A stretch of 64,000 nt of DNA from Nocardia mikamii NBRC 108933 (GTDB lineage Bacteria; Actinomycetota; Actinomycetes; Mycobacteriales; Mycobacteriaceae), in NCBI RefSeq assembly GCF_001613505.1, contig NZ_BDCM01000004.1:124001-188000 (forward strand), written 5' to 3'. Positions 1-8,901 of the stretch are shown here, piece by piece. Positions within the stretch are counted from its first letter, which is position 1; every line of letters starts with the position of its first letter. The position numbers and the translations under genes were made by a program. The notes below the pieces were generated by a model that saw only the letters and a list, made by a program, of their open reading frames with translations, had not been told where the DNA came from and did not search any database.

Positions 1-2
1 TC

Positions 3-1178
3 GCCGTCGACGTGATCGCCTGTCGCACCGACGCTCTCGAACTGTCCCGGGTGCCGCTCACCACCGTCCGCGTCGGCCGCACCGCCACCGTCGAGCTCAC
101 CGTCCTGAATCGCGGCCCGGGCGTGGTGCGGGCACTGTTGTGGGACGACTGGCCGCCCAGTGCGCGGGCACCGGCCGAGACCCACCGGTTGCGTCTGCCG
201 CCGAACACCACGACCCGGCTGGCCACCACCGTCCGCCCGGCTCGCCGCGGCGATCGGATCGCGGGGCCGGTCACGGTTCGGCTGGTCGGACCGCTCGGCC
301 TGGCGGGTCGCCAGTTCCGCCGCACCGTGCCCGCCACCGTTCGTGCGCTGCCGCCGTTTCGGACCGAACGGATCCTCGCTGCCAAGGTGAAACGGCTGCA
401 GCATCTGGACGGCCGATCGGTCGCCAACCTGCGCGGTCCGGGCTCGGAATTCGATTCCTTCCGCGAATACGTGGCCGGCGACGATGTACGTTCCATCGAC
501 TGGCGAGCCACGGCCCGCGCGACCGATGTGCTGGTCCGCACCTGGCGGCCCGAACGCAATCGCCACGTGCTGATGTTGATGGACACCGGCCGGATCAGCG
601 CCGCCCGGCTCGGCGAGCAGACCCGATTGGACACCGCGATCGAGGCCGCGCTGCTGCTGGGCGGATTGGCGGCCGCGGCCGGGGACACCGTCGATCTGCT
701 GGCCTTCGATCGTGAGATCCGCGTCGAGGTGCGGGGGGCACGCGGAAAAGCCGTGCAGCCCAAGCTGATGCACGCCCTCTCGGGCGTCGTGCCCGCGCTG
801 CTGGATGCCGACACCCCGGCGATGGTCCGCACCGCGGTTCGCCACACCCGGCGGCGCAGCCTGGTGGTCTGGTTCACCAGCCTCGACGGGGCGATGGTCG
901 AGGAGAATCTGCTGCCGGTCCTCCCGGTGCTGAGCAGTCGGCACCGGGTGCTGCTGGTGTCGGTCACAGATCCGGAGATCGCCGCGACCGCGACCCGTCG
1001 CGATTCCGCGGCCGAGGTCTATGCCGCCGCGGCCGCCGAACATCTGCTCACCGAACGCGCGATCGTGCGAGAAACCCTGCAGCGCCAGGGAATCGACGTG
1101 GTGGCCGCGGCACCGGATCGAGTACCGGAGGCGCTGGCCGACGAGTACCTGGAACTGAAACGGTCGGGAGCGCTCTGA
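3..1178 (+). CDS. DUF58 domain protein (5'-truncated by window edge)
   Basis: The reading frame is open to the first base of the window, so the true start and probably an N-terminal membrane segment lie upstream; 388 residues are visible from the first internal GTG. The DUF58 hallmark GSEFDSFREYVAGDD followed by RSIDWRATAR lies near visible residues 144-168, and a von Willebrand A-like strand MLMDTGR follows near 187. DUF58 proteins usually sit next to MoxR AAA+ ATPases and are thought to act as their partners in assembling or activating other proteins; a MoxR gene would be expected just upstream. The following RDD and SpoIIM-like genes belong to the same conserved neighbourhood. Family call is firm; the biological role is not known. 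Confidence 0.88.
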   Translation, partial: AVDVIACRTDALELSRVPLTTVRVGRTATVELTVLNRGPGVVRALLWDDWPPSARAPAETHRLRLPPNTTTRLATTVRPARRGDRIAGPVTVRLVGPLGLAGRQFRRTVPATVRALPPFRTERILAAKVKRLQHLDGRSVANLRGPGSEFDSFREYVAGDDVRSIDWRATARATDVLVRTWRPERNRHVLMLMDTGRISAARLGEQTRLDTAIEAALLLGGLAAAAGDTVDLLAFDREIRVEVRGARGKAVQPKLMHALSGVVPALLDADTPAMVRTAVRHTRRRSLVVWFTSLDGAMVEENLLPVLPVLSSRHRVLLVSVTDPEIAATATRRDSAAEVYAAAAAEHLLTERAIVRETLQRQGIDVVAAAPDRVPEALADEYLELKRSGAL

Positions 1179-1182
1179 GCGT

Positions 1183-2013
1183 TCACGCCCCCGGCCGGGC
1201 CGCCGGGGTGTACGGCTGCGCAGGTGCCGCCCACTGCTGGGGCATCGGCCAGAAGGGCAGGCGCGGTGGCGGCAGAATCCGGCGTTGCCGCTCCCCGATC
1301 ACCGCGCCGAGAATCTGCAGCGGCGGATATCCGGCCGGGGGCGCCACCCGCAGTTGGTCGCAGACCGCGACCACCAGCGCCGCACCGAGTTCCGCCTGTA
1401 CCTGCGGGGTCAGTTGCGGGAAGCGGGTCAGATACCGGCGCACCGGCAGCGCGAGATCCTCGGTGAGCCCGGACAGATCCAGCCGTCCCACCCAGTCGAC
1501 CAGCCACGGCGGCGCGACTGCCAAGGCGGGCATGGGAATTCGCGCCCGATCCGACACCACGACGGTGCCGGCCAGGATGTCGCCGACGCGCCGCGCCCGC
1601 GGCGAACACAGCGAGGTGACCACCGCGACCAGGCCGAACCCGCCGAGATTCCAGAAATCGACGAGCGCGCCGGCGAGGCCGCGGGTCAGCGCGTGCCGAA
1701 AATCGACGGGGCCGCCGTCGCCGCGCACCACACGCAGGCCCAGTGCCATTTTTCCGACGGTCCGGCCGCGCATCAGGGTTTCGCTGACGACCGGATATCC
1801 GACGAGGACGGTCACTATCGTCACCAGCACGGCCACATCGACCCACGCGCCGTCGGGTTCGAATCGGAACAGCACGGCGACGACGGCCGACAACAGCAGG
1901 AGGGCGAGAACGAGCTGCAGCACCAGATCGATCGCGAAGGCCGCGGCGCGGGTGGGGATGCGCGCGATCGGCAACTGCAGGGAGACGGCCTCCCCCGTGG
2001 TGAAATCGGCCAT
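1183..2013 (-). CDS. RDD family membrane protein
   Basis: 276 residues. The N-terminal RIPTRAAAFAIDLVLQ carries the Arg...Asp pattern that names the RDD family, followed by two strongly hydrophobic segments (about residues 27-50 and 56-76), the family motif RGRTVGKMALGLRVVR, a further hydrophobic stretch near 115-135 and a cytoplasmic-looking proline-rich tail. Some RDD proteins are reported as ion antiporters, but this long actinobacterial form has no established function. It ends 4 bp from the convergent DUF58 gene and is divergent from the SpoIIM-like gene across 151 bp, so the two membrane proteins may share a control region. The ATG start is chosen because the RDD motif begins about 18 residues in. 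Confidence 0.88.
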   Translation of the reverse strand: MADFTTGEAVSLQLPIARIPTRAAAFAIDLVLQLVLALLLLSAVVAVLFRFEPDGAWVDVAVLVTIVTVLVGYPVVSETLMRGRTVGKMALGLRVVRGDGGPVDFRHALTRGLAGALVDFWNLGGFGLVAVVTSLCSPRARRVGDILAGTVVVSDRARIPMPALAVAPPWLVDWVGRLDLSGLTEDLALPVRRYLTRFPQLTPQVQAELGAALVVAVCDQLRVAPPAGYPPLQILGAVIGERQRRILPPPRLPFWPMPQQWAAPAQPYTPAARPGA

Positions 2014-2164
2014 GATCGCTCCAGTATCCCGAATCGGGCGCGAGCGAACCAGCCTTCGGAGGGCAGGTCGGCACGAACACAGGAGAATTGCCGCGATACC
2101 CTGCGAAGCTCATTGCGGCGATTCGACCGGGTGCGGGTGTCCCGCATAAGCACAGGAGGAGCCG

Positions 2165-3157
2165 ATGGACGTCGATGCCTATTCGTTCGCGCAGCGGCGG
2201 CATTGGGATCGGCTCGACCGGCTGACCGCGCAGCGGCGCCTCAGCGGCGCCGAGGTCGACGAATTCGTGGCCCTGTATCGCCGCACCTCTCAGCAGCTGG
2301 CGCGACTGCAATCGCATTCACCGGATCCGGAGTTGATCAACGGTCTGAGCGCGGTCCTGGCGCGAGCCCGGGGGCGGCTGCTGGGCGCGCGGACCGACAC
2401 CTGGTCGCAGATCGGCTATTTCCTCGCCCACCGGTTTCCCGCCGCGGTGTATCGAGCGTGGCCGTGGTGGGCCGGGGTGGCGGCGGCGTTCCTGGCCGTC
2501 TCGGCCGGAATCGGCATCTGGGTGTCCGGTTCCGGTTCGGCGCGAAGGACTTTGGGGCTGCCGTCGGACGCGGCATCGCTGACCGCCCCCGGCGGCCGCT
2601 TCGAGTCCTACTACTCCGAACACCCGCACGACGCCTTCGCCGCACAGGTGTGGACCAACAATGCCTGGGTGTCGGCGATCGCGTTGTTCACCGGCATCCT
2701 GATTCTCCCGGCCGCCTATCTGCTGTTCATGAACGCGCTGAACGTGGGGGTGTCCGCCGGGCTGATGGCGGATGCCGGGCGGCTCGACTCGTTCTTCGGT
2801 TTCCTGCTGCCGCACGGCATGCTCGAGCTCACGGCCGTTTTCGTCGCCGGCGGTGCGGGGCTGAAACTGGGGTGGACGCTGATCGATCCCGGGCGGTCGT
2901 CGCGGGCCGAGGCGTTGGCCCGGCAGGGCCGGGCGACGGCCACGATCGCCCTCGGTCTGGTGGGGGTCCTGCTGGTCTCGGGTCTGATCGAGGGGTTCGT
3001 CACGCCCGCCGGCTGGGCCGCGCCGGTGCGAATCGGTATCGGGCTGGTTGCCGAGGTCGGATTTCTGAGCTATGTCTTCGGCCCCGGACGCCGTGCGGCG
3101 CAGGAAAGTGTGGCGTTGCGGTCCGCGACGGACACGGGCGAGCGCATATCGAGCTAA
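2165..3157 (+). CDS. SpoIIM-like (stage II sporulation protein M family) membrane protein
   Basis: 330 residues. A charged helical N-terminal region (about 1-100) precedes several membrane segments, the first near residues 100-120 (WAGVAAAFLAVSAGIGIW) and others near 170-200, 215-240, 262-285 and 295-310. This matches the DUF95/SpoIIM family, which in Bacillus takes part in peptidoglycan remodelling during engulfment. This organism is not expected to form endospores, so the role here is unknown. Linkage to DUF58 and RDD genes is widely conserved in actinobacteria and suggests one membrane-associated module. The ATG is preceded by the ribosome-binding sequence AGGAGG, six bases upstream. Confidence 0.87.
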   Translation: MDVDAYSFAQRRHWDRLDRLTAQRRLSGAEVDEFVALYRRTSQQLARLQSHSPDPELINGLSAVLARARGRLLGARTDTWSQIGYFLAHRFPAAVYRAWPWWAGVAAAFLAVSAGIGIWVSGSGSARRTLGLPSDAASLTAPGGRFESYYSEHPHDAFAAQVWTNNAWVSAIALFTGILILPAAYLLFMNALNVGVSAGLMADAGRLDSFFGFLLPHGMLELTAVFVAGGAGLKLGWTLIDPGRSSRAEALARQGRATATIALGLVGVLLVSGLIEGFVTPAGWAAPVRIGIGLVAEVGFLSYVFGPGRRAAQESVALRSATDTGERISS

Positions 3158-3867
3158 CGCCGACGGGGTTCTGCTGAGGCTGAGAAAATCCCTTGCGAGA
3201 GGGCGGGGATTCGAAGGATCATCGGAGTGCCGATTTGAGATCCACTGGCCGCAGCGAGTCCAGCTCAGCTGCGGCCAGCGTTACCGTCGACTCTACACAA
3301 TCGTTATCCCTACGCAACCTCCTGCACACTCCGCCTGCCCGGCCGTAACCGAGCCGAAACCCGCAGCCAGACAGCACTTCCGGAGACCGGGCGCAAATAC
3401 CTGGCGGGCGGTCGGAAATAGTGGTCCACCCCATACCGCAACGCTCGAGTAGCCGGAATTTTTCTGCCAATTCGGCCGTAGGTCCCGCTGCCGGATACTC
3501 GGATCGCGATCATTCCCCGGCGTGTCGCCTGCCGCTTACCTGCTCGACATCACCGCAGGTCAGCCCGTCAATCGAAGGCACTGTAGCGCCGTCCGCACGG
3601 GCAACACGACCGAAAAACAAACTTCAAGTTTGTTACCCTCGGAGATTCCAAGTCTGCCGTCAGGTAATTCTCAGATGGTTGCGGATGCGCTTCCATTGAA
3701 TTGTCCATTTATTTCGACAGCGAACTCGAACAACAATTCTTCGCCAGTAATGCTGGAAACGAATAACGACCGGTCAGCCGCCGAGAATGCGGCGAAGATC
3801 ACACTGCCGCGCGCGTCGTCGCCCGAACCTGCCCGAATCCGGCCGGCCGGGCCGCAATACTGAGACC
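3158..3867. other. 710-bp gene-free region, partly AT-rich
   Basis: No convincing gene is seen. Short open frames exist on both strands but lack family motifs and the usual codon bias. The segment from about 3600 to 3790 is clearly richer in A and T than its surroundings and holds a perfect inverted repeat at 3616-3634, listed separately. It is the only long spacer in the first 20 kb and probably contains the promoter of the downstream GNAT gene. Confidence 0.6.
3616..3634. promoter_or_regulatory. Perfect 9-bp inverted repeat, candidate operator
   Basis: The arms AACAAACTT and AAGTTTGTT flank a single C and form a perfect 19-bp palindrome in an AT-rich stretch 234 bp upstream of the GNAT gene. 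Length, symmetry and AT content fit a dimeric repressor site. There is no T-tract and the stem is weak, so a terminator is unlikely. The cognate regulator is not evident. Confidence 0.5.
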
Positions 3868-4206
3868 ATGACCGCCGAACAGCAACCCTCCCCGGTCGTC
3901 ACGCAGGCCGCGGAGCGGTTCGAAATCAGCGTGGACGATCGGCTCGCCGGCTTCACCGAATACCTCGACCACGAGGGCCGGCGGATCTTCTACCACACCG
4001 AAATCGACTCCGACTTCGCCGGACGCGGCCTGGCCGGCGCCCTGGTCTCGCAGGCACTGGACCGTACCCGCGAGGCCGGCCTGCGCATCGTGCCGATCTG
4101 CCCGTTCGTGGCGGGCTACATCCAGAAGCACGAGGAATTCGCCGACATCACCGACGCTGTCACCCAGGACGCCGTCGACTACGTGCGCACCCAGCGAGGC
4201 CGCTGA
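3868..4206 (+). CDS. Small GNAT-type acetyltransferase (COG2388-like)
   Basis: 112 residues starting at ATG 3868 (MTAEQQPSPVV). The compact protein keeps the acetyl-CoA binding part of the GNAT fold: the IDSDFAGRGLAGALV segment around residues 47-61 corresponds to the R/Q-x-x-G-x-A pyrophosphate loop, and PICPFVAGYIQKHEEF (about 80-95) is the conserved C-terminal signature of the small YidJ/NATD1-like group. The length of about 100 residues is normal for that group, whose substrates are unknown. A longer upstream in-frame reading has atypical composition and was rejected. It stands alone, followed by a convergent TetR gene. Confidence 0.85.
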   Translation: MTAEQQPSPVVTQAAERFEISVDDRLAGFTEYLDHEGRRIFYHTEIDSDFAGRGLAGALVSQALDRTREAGLRIVPICPFVAGYIQKHEEFADITDAVTQDAVDYVRTQRGR

Positions 4207-4248
4207 CGAACGACACCCCTGAGGCCGACACCCCTGAGGACGACACCG

Positions 4249-4872
4249 TCAGAGAACTCCGCTCGCGACCGGAGCGTCCCACGCCCCGGGCAGATTGCGA
4301 CTCGACACCTCGGCGATCTCGCGCAAGCGCGAGAGCGGAGTTCCCAAGCGGCTCAATTGAATGAGGCCCTGCGCGGTCATCACCACGGCGGCACTATAGG
4401 CGGCCAGGGTCGCCGCATCGAGCTCGGCGCCGGACTCCTCGGCGGCGCGGCGTAACCGCTCGGCCACACTCTGTTCCATGGCGGCGGTGGTCCGATTCCC
4501 GATGCCGATCACCTCGGGCAGGCGCGTACCGAGCTGGGCGATGCTGTTGAGCATCAGGCAGCCGCGCCGATCGGGCTGTGAGACGCAGTCGTCGATGATC
4601 GCCTCGAACAACGCGCGCACGGCCGCGCGCGCCGACCCGGGAGCCGAGGTCACCACCTCGCGAACCAGGCGGGCGCGGCCCTCGCAATAGCGCTCGAAGG
4701 CCGCGAGGAACAGTCCGCGTTTGCTGCGGTAGGCGGCGTAGATGCTGCCGTTTCCGATCCCGCTCGCGCGCGAGACGTCCTCCACCGACGTCTGTTCGAA
4801 ACCCTGCGACCAGAACAGTTCGGTGGCGGCGTCGAGCAACGCCGATTCGTCGAACTGCCGTGGCCTCCCCAT
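4249..4872 (-). CDS. TetR/AcrR family transcriptional repressor
   Basis: 207 residues from ATG 4872 (MGRPRQFDESALLDA); a GTG seven codons upstream is possible but less like the family. The helix-turn-helix occupies about residues 8-52, with SVEDVSRASGIGNGSIYAAY as recognition region, and the C-terminal part is a helical ligand domain. It is transcribed divergently from the GlxA-type regulator, and a 22-bp inverted repeat lies between the two starts. TetR proteins normally repress themselves and the divergent neighbour until a small ligand binds, so this protein probably controls both genes. The ligand cannot be deduced. Confidence 0.9.
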   Translation of the reverse strand: MGRPRQFDESALLDAATELFWSQGFEQTSVEDVSRASGIGNGSIYAAYRSKRGLFLAAFERYCEGRARLVREVVTSAPGSARAAVRALFEAIIDDCVSQPDRRGCLMLNSIAQLGTRLPEVIGIGNRTTAAMEQSVAERLRRAAEESGAELDAATLAAYSAAVVMTAQGLIQLSRLGTPLSRLREIAEVSSRNLPGAWDAPVASGVL

Positions 4873-4918
4873 GGCGCCCACCGTATCAATCACACTGCGA
4901 CCCCGGCCACAAAGCTTG

Positions 4919-4940
4919 TTCTGGAGGCGTTACTCCAGAA
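4919..4940. promoter_or_regulatory. Inverted-repeat operator between TetR and GlxA genes
   Basis: Perfect 8-bp arms TTCTGGAG and CTCCAGAA are separated by GCGTTA. The site lies 47 bp from the TetR start codon and 11 bp before the GlxA start codon, the classic position for a TetR-type operator blocking both divergent promoters. Confidence 0.72.
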
Positions 4941-4950
4941 TGATGGCGGG

Positions 4951-5958
4951 ATGGACCTCGAACTCGCCCACCTACCGCGCCGACGGGTAGGGATTCTGGT
5001 CTTCGACGGCGTCAAGATGCTCGACTTCACCGGCCCCGCGGAAGTTTTCGTCGAGGCCAACCAGGCCTGCCCGGGATACGAGATCGTGCTGGTGTCGGCG
5101 GACGGCGGCAGTGTGCAGACCTCGATCGGCGCCCGGATCGAATGCGCGGTCGCGGCCGCCGACGCGGGCGTCTTCGACACCGTCGTGATTCCGGGCAGTG
5201 AACTGCCGCCCTCTCGATTCGTCACACCCGAACTGCTCGCGGCGGCGCGGCGGCTGTCCTGGAACACGCGACGCCTGGCGTCGGTGTGCAGCGGCGCGTT
5301 CGTCCTCGCCGAACTGGGCCTGTTCGACGGGCGCCGGGCCACCACGCACTGGAAGTTCGCCGCACATCTGGCGCGGCGCTATCCCGCGATCGACGTGGCC
5401 GCCGACGACATCTACGTGCGCGACGGAAACCTCTACAGCTCGGCCGGAGTGACCGCCGGGGTCGACCTGGCGCTGGCGATGGTCGAGGAGGATTTCGGCC
5501 CCGACATCGCGCGCCGGATCGCCCAGCTGATGGTGGTGTACATGCACCGCGCGGGCGGGCAGTCGCAGTTCTCGGCCTCGCTGTCCGGGCCGGCGCCGCG
5601 CAGCGCGCTGGTGCGCAAGGTGGTCGATCTCATCTGCGCGGAACCCGCCTTCCCCCATACCGTTCGGACGCTGGCGGCCCATGCCAACGTCAGCCCGCGT
5701 CATCTGACCAGACTCTTCCGCGCCGAATTGGAGCGCTCCCCCGCCGAATACGTCGCCTTCATCCGCTTCGGGGTCGCGCGGGACATGCTGCATGCCGGCT
5801 GCGGAGTGACCGAGGCGGCGATGGCGGCGGGCTACGGCAGCAGTGAGGCGATGCGCCGGGCGTTCATAGCCCGGCTCGGTATATCGCCCAGTAAATATCA
5901 GCGCCGGTTCCGGTCCACCGGAACCGGTGAGACGCCGCTCGTGGCCGCCGTGTCTTGA
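4951..5958 (+). CDS. GlxA family transcriptional regulator (DJ-1/PfpI plus AraC HTH)
   Basis: 335 residues with two domains. Residues about 12-180 form a class I glutamine-amidotransferase-like (DJ-1/PfpI) domain with the nucleophile-elbow motif SVCSGAFVLAELG; in this regulator group the domain is thought to sense a ligand rather than act as a peptidase. Residues about 225-325 carry two AraC helix-turn-helix motifs (TLAAHANVSPRHLTRLFRAE, then VTEAAMAAGYGSSEAMRRAF). The gene starts 11 bp beyond the TetR-type operator and is probably repressed by the divergent TetR protein. The downstream HSL-type hydrolase, 109 bp away in the same direction, is a plausible target or co-regulated gene. Confidence 0.9.
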   Translation: MDLELAHLPRRRVGILVFDGVKMLDFTGPAEVFVEANQACPGYEIVLVSADGGSVQTSIGARIECAVAAADAGVFDTVVIPGSELPPSRFVTPELLAAARRLSWNTRRLASVCSGAFVLAELGLFDGRRATTHWKFAAHLARRYPAIDVAADDIYVRDGNLYSSAGVTAGVDLALAMVEEDFGPDIARRIAQLMVVYMHRAGGQSQFSASLSGPAPRSALVRKVVDLICAEPAFPHTVRTLAAHANVSPRHLTRLFRAELERSPAEYVAFIRFGVARDMLHAGCGVTEAAMAAGYGSSEAMRRAFIARLGISPSKYQRRFRSTGTGETPLVAAVS

Positions 5959-6067
5959 TCCGGTGTTTTCCCGTCCCGTAGCGAGGGGCGCGTTGCCCTC
6001 CCACCAGCGGAAACTGATCGGGCGCCGCGTTGTTCGCCGCCGCACACCCCGCCGAAAGGAATAACCG

Positions 6068-7033
6068 ATGACCGGAAATCCGCTGGGCGTCTCCCTGGAG
6101 CAGGCCGCTCAGGAGTTCGTCGACGCGACGTCACAGCCGCCGTTCCTCTACCAGCTTCCGCCCGAGGAGGGCCGCAAAGCCGTTGATTCGGTGCAGGATT
6201 CGCCGATCGAGAAGCCGGCGATCGACGAGGAGTGGATCACCGTCGAGGGTGGCCCGACAGGGTCGGTGCGGGCCCGCATCGTCAAACCGCAAGGAGTGAC
6301 CGAAACGCTGCCCGTCATCGTCTACACCCACGGCGCCGGCTGGGTGTTCGGCGACGCGCACACCCACGACCGGCTGGTGCGCGATCTCGCCGTGGGCGTG
6401 CACGCGGCCGTCGTCTTCCCCGAATACGACCGCTCCCCCGAGGTGCGCTACCCGGTGGCCAACGAGCAGTCCTATCGGGTCGCGCAGTGGGTGCGCTCGA
6501 ACGGCGCGGACAAGGGCCTCGACACCGCCCGGATCGCGATCGCGGGCGATTCGGTGGGCGGCAATATGGCCATCGCGCTGACACTGATGGCGAAGGAGCG
6601 CGGTGACGTCTCGTTCGTCCAGCAGGTGCTGTTCTATCCCGTCACCGACGCCAACTTCGACACACCGTCGTACGAGCAGTTCGCCGAAGGCTACTTCCTG
6701 ACCCGGGAAGGGATGCGGTGGTTCTGGGATCAGTACACGACCAGCGAAGCGGACCGCGCCCAGATCACGGCTTCCCCGCTGCGCGCCACCACCGATCAGC
6801 TGGCCGGACTGCCCCCGGCGCTGGTGATCACCGGTGAGGCCGATGTCCTGCGCGACGAGGGCGAGGCCTTCGCCGCCAAACTCCGCGACGCCGGCGTTCC
6901 GGTCGTCCAGACCCGGTACGGCGGCATCATCCACGATTTCGTGATGGTCAACTCCATGCACGACACCAATGCGGCCAAAGCCGCGGTCGCCCAGGCGGTC
7001 TCGGTGCTGCGGGCGGCACTGCACACCGCTTGA
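6068..7033 (+). CDS. Alpha/beta hydrolase, hormone-sensitive-lipase family
   Basis: 321 residues. The oxyanion-hole motif HGAGW lies near residues 88-92 (HGGGW in most relatives), the nucleophile motif GDSVGG near 160-165, the catalytic aspartate in GEADVLRDEGE near 257-267 and the catalytic histidine in IIHDF near 289. These make a complete Ser-Asp-His triad of the acetyl-hydrolase (HSL, family IV esterase) type, acting on short or medium acyl esters in the cytoplasm. The ATG has GAAAGGA six to twelve bases upstream. It follows the GlxA regulator and is followed by a perfect palindrome. The natural substrate cannot be inferred. Confidence 0.9.
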   Translation: MTGNPLGVSLEQAAQEFVDATSQPPFLYQLPPEEGRKAVDSVQDSPIEKPAIDEEWITVEGGPTGSVRARIVKPQGVTETLPVIVYTHGAGWVFGDAHTHDRLVRDLAVGVHAAVVFPEYDRSPEVRYPVANEQSYRVAQWVRSNGADKGLDTARIAIAGDSVGGNMAIALTLMAKERGDVSFVQQVLFYPVTDANFDTPSYEQFAEGYFLTREGMRWFWDQYTTSEADRAQITASPLRATTDQLAGLPPALVITGEADVLRDEGEAFAAKLRDAGVPVVQTRYGGIIHDFVMVNSMHDTNAAKAAVAQAVSVLRAALHTA

Positions 7034-7045
7034 CGCACACAAAAA

Positions 7046-7081
7046 GAAGAGCCGCAGATCGAATTCGATCTGCGGCTCTTC
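7046..7081 (-). terminator. Perfect 36-nt palindrome: terminator after tRNA-Leu, possibly bidirectional
   Basis: The whole segment is self-complementary (core AGAGCCGCAGATCGAATTCG and its mirror) and would form a long hairpin in RNA from either strand. On the minus strand it is followed by TTTTTGTG, making a strong intrinsic terminator just 3' of tRNA-Leu. On the plus strand it lies 13 bp after the hydrolase stop codon but lacks a T-run. Confidence 0.8.
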
Positions 7082-7086
7082 CTCTG

Positions 7087-7169
7087 TGGGCGAAGGGGGA
7101 CTTGAACCCCCACGTCCCGAAGGACACTGGCACCTGAAGCCAGCGCGTCTGCCATTCCGCCACTCGCCC
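7087..7169 (-). tRNA. tRNA-Leu (anticodon CAG)
   Basis: The minus strand gives an 83-nt class II tRNA beginning GGGCGAG and pairing with UUCGCCC at the 3' end. The anticodon stem CUGGC/GCCAG encloses the loop UUCAGGU, so the anticodon is CAG, reading CUG. The variable arm is long, as expected for leucine, and the T arm contains GUUCAAGUC. The 3' CCA is not encoded. The palindromic terminator follows directly. Confidence 0.95.
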
Positions 7170-7449
7170 GAGCGACTGGAAGACAGTATCACGCGCCCGC
7201 TTCCCGCACGAAATCGCCTGCTCACGACGGTTGCGGCGGAGAATTTTCGGGTAATGGGAACCGTGGGTGGCCGGTCGTGAGTTACAGCGGTGGAGGATCG
7301 TGGATATCATGCAGTGACCGTGTCCGTTCGACGACACGCCCTATCGGCATGTCGTGTCGCGGGATCGTGACGCCCGGACGACACAGACCGATCAGCTGAC
7401 GTAGACATACAGCGCAGGCAACGAGGGCGGGCATCGAAGGGAGGCCGGT

Positions 7450-8901
7450 ATGGGCATCGTCTCGCGTTTCGAGCGACGTCTGCAGGGCGCCGTCGGTGAC
7501 GCCTTCGCCAGGGTTTTCGGCGGTAGCGTCGTTCCCCAGGAGGTGGAAGCGGCGCTGCAGCGCGAGGCCTCGGATCGCCTGAGCGAACTCGAGGGCGGGC
7601 ATCTGCTCGCTCCGAACGTCTACGTCATCACGGTCAACCCCACGGACCTGCAGGAACTCGATGCAGACCACGAGTTGACCACCCGCGCGTTCGCCAAGCA
7701 TTTACAGGACTACATCCGCGATCAGGGGTGGCAGACCTACGGTGAAGTGCACGTCGAATTCGAGGCATCCCCTACGCTGCACACCGGACAGTTCAGGACG
7801 CACGGACGGGTCGACCCGGATGCGGGCCGCCGGAACCCCCCGGCGCCGCGCCGGCCGCCCGATCGACCTGGACGACCCCCACAACGACCCGCACACCCGC
7901 AACCAGGAGCTGGCCCCATGACGCAGAACTCAGGCTACGACCCCAGCCGAGAGCCCGCGGAGTCCGATCCACGCAACCGCGGGTACGCACCCCCGCCGGG
8001 GGGCCGCCCCGCGCCGCAATATCAGGACGACTACGGCCGGGGTGGTCAGTACCCCGGTGCCGGTGAGTACGCCGCTCCGGAATCGCAGCCCGCCTACGGC
8101 GACTATCAGCAGGGCGGCGACTACCAGAACGGCTACGACTACCAGCAGGGCGGCGCGGGCTACCAGCAGGGTGGCGCGGCCTACGGTCAGCCGGGCTACG
8201 AGCAGGGCAGCTACGACCAGAGCAGTTACGACCAGGGTTACGGCCAGCAGGCCTATGCCGACCAGGGGTACGGCCAGCAGCAGGCGTACGAACAGGGCGG
8301 CTACGAGCAGAGCGGCTACGACCAGGGTTACGGCCAGCAGGGCTACGCCGACCAGGGGTACGGGCAACAGCAGGGCTATCCGGAGCAGAACTACGGTCAG
8401 CAGCAGGGCTACGGCCAGGCGCCCGGATACGACCAGGGCTACCAGGCTCAGGGCGGCTACGGCCAGCAGGGTTACGCCGACCCCGGCTATGCCGATCAGG
8501 GGTACGCCGACCAGGGCGGTTACGGCGCCGAGGATCAGGCGTACGGACAGCAGCCGGCCTACGGACAGCAGGGCGGCTACGCCGCGGCCCCGCAGCCGGC
8601 GCGCGGCGGGTCCGGCTATTCGGCCACGCTGCACCTCGACGACGGCAGCGGCCGCACGTACCAGCTACGCGAGGGCAGCAACATCATCGGGCGTGGCCAG
8701 GACGCCCATTTCCGGCTTCCCGACACCGGGGTGTCCCGCCGCCACATCGAGGTGCGCTGGGACGGTCAGGTCGCCATGCTCTCGGATCTCGGTTCCACCA
8801 ACGGGACGCTGGTCAACGGCTCTCCCGTCCAGGATTGGCAGCTCGCCGACGGAGATGTGATCCGGGCCGGGCATTCCGAGATCCTGATCCGAATCGTCTG
8901 A
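7450..8901 (+). CDS. fhaA: FhaA: DUF3662 and FHA domain protein
   Basis: 483 residues. The N-terminal FhaA_N/DUF3662 domain (about 1-115, starting [20 protein letters not shown]) is joined by a very long low-complexity linker to a C-terminal FHA domain (about 395-483) with the phosphothreonine-binding motifs [20 protein letters not shown] and STNGTLVNG. In mycobacteria FhaA is a substrate of the PknA/PknB kinases and binds the phosphorylated pseudokinase part of MviN to modulate peptidoglycan precursor export. The linker from about residue 210 to 390 consists of Gly, Gln, Tyr and Asp repeats. It heads the fhaA-fhaB-pstP-rodA-pbpA-pknA-pknB cluster, with the ribosome-binding sequence GGGAGG before the ATG. 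Confidence 0.96.
   Translation: MGIVSRFERRLQGAVGDAFARVFGGSVVPQEVEAALQREASDRLSELEGGHLLAPNVYVITVNPTDLQELDADHELTTRAFAKHLQDYIRDQGWQTYGEVHVEFEASPTLHTGQFRTHGRVDPDAGRRNPPAPRRPPDRPGRPPQRPAHPQPGAGPMTQNSGYDPSREPAESDPRNRGYAPPPGGRPAPQYQDDYGRGGQYPGAGEYAAPESQPAYGDYQQGGDYQNGYDYQQGGAGYQQGGAAYGQPGYEQGSYDQSSYDQGYGQQAYADQGYGQQQAYEQGGYEQSGYDQGYGQQGYADQGYGQQQGYPEQNYGQQQGYGQAPGYDQGYQAQGGYGQQGYADPGYADQGYADQGGYGAEDQAYGQQPAYGQQGGYAAAPQPARGGSGYSATLHLDDGSGRTYQLREGSNIIGRGQDAHFRLPDTGVSRRHIEVRWDGQVAMLSDLGSTNGTLVNGSPVQDWQLADGDVIRAGHSEILIRIV
8083..8600 (+). repeat. Tandem Tyr-Gly-Gln repeat tract inside fhaA
   Basis: About 170 codons encode degenerate repeats built on [10 protein letters not shown] and [14 protein letters not shown]. 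At DNA level units such as gaccagggttacggccagcag recur closely spaced. Such tracts expand or contract easily, and the encoded linker is expected to be disordered. Confidence 0.85.

Noticed and set aside
3170..3240. TPP-riboswitch-like string (GGCTGAGAAAATCCCTTGCG)
   Set aside because: Only the CTGAGA-like element is present; the second conserved thi-box half (CCTGATC...GCGTAGGGA) is missing, the downstream gene is not thiamine-related and the string directly follows a stop codon.
3522..3863. Possible 113-residue gene in the 710-bp spacer
   Set aside because: No ribosome-binding site, no family features, Asn/Ser-rich composition unlike neighbouring genes, and it runs into the GNAT start region.
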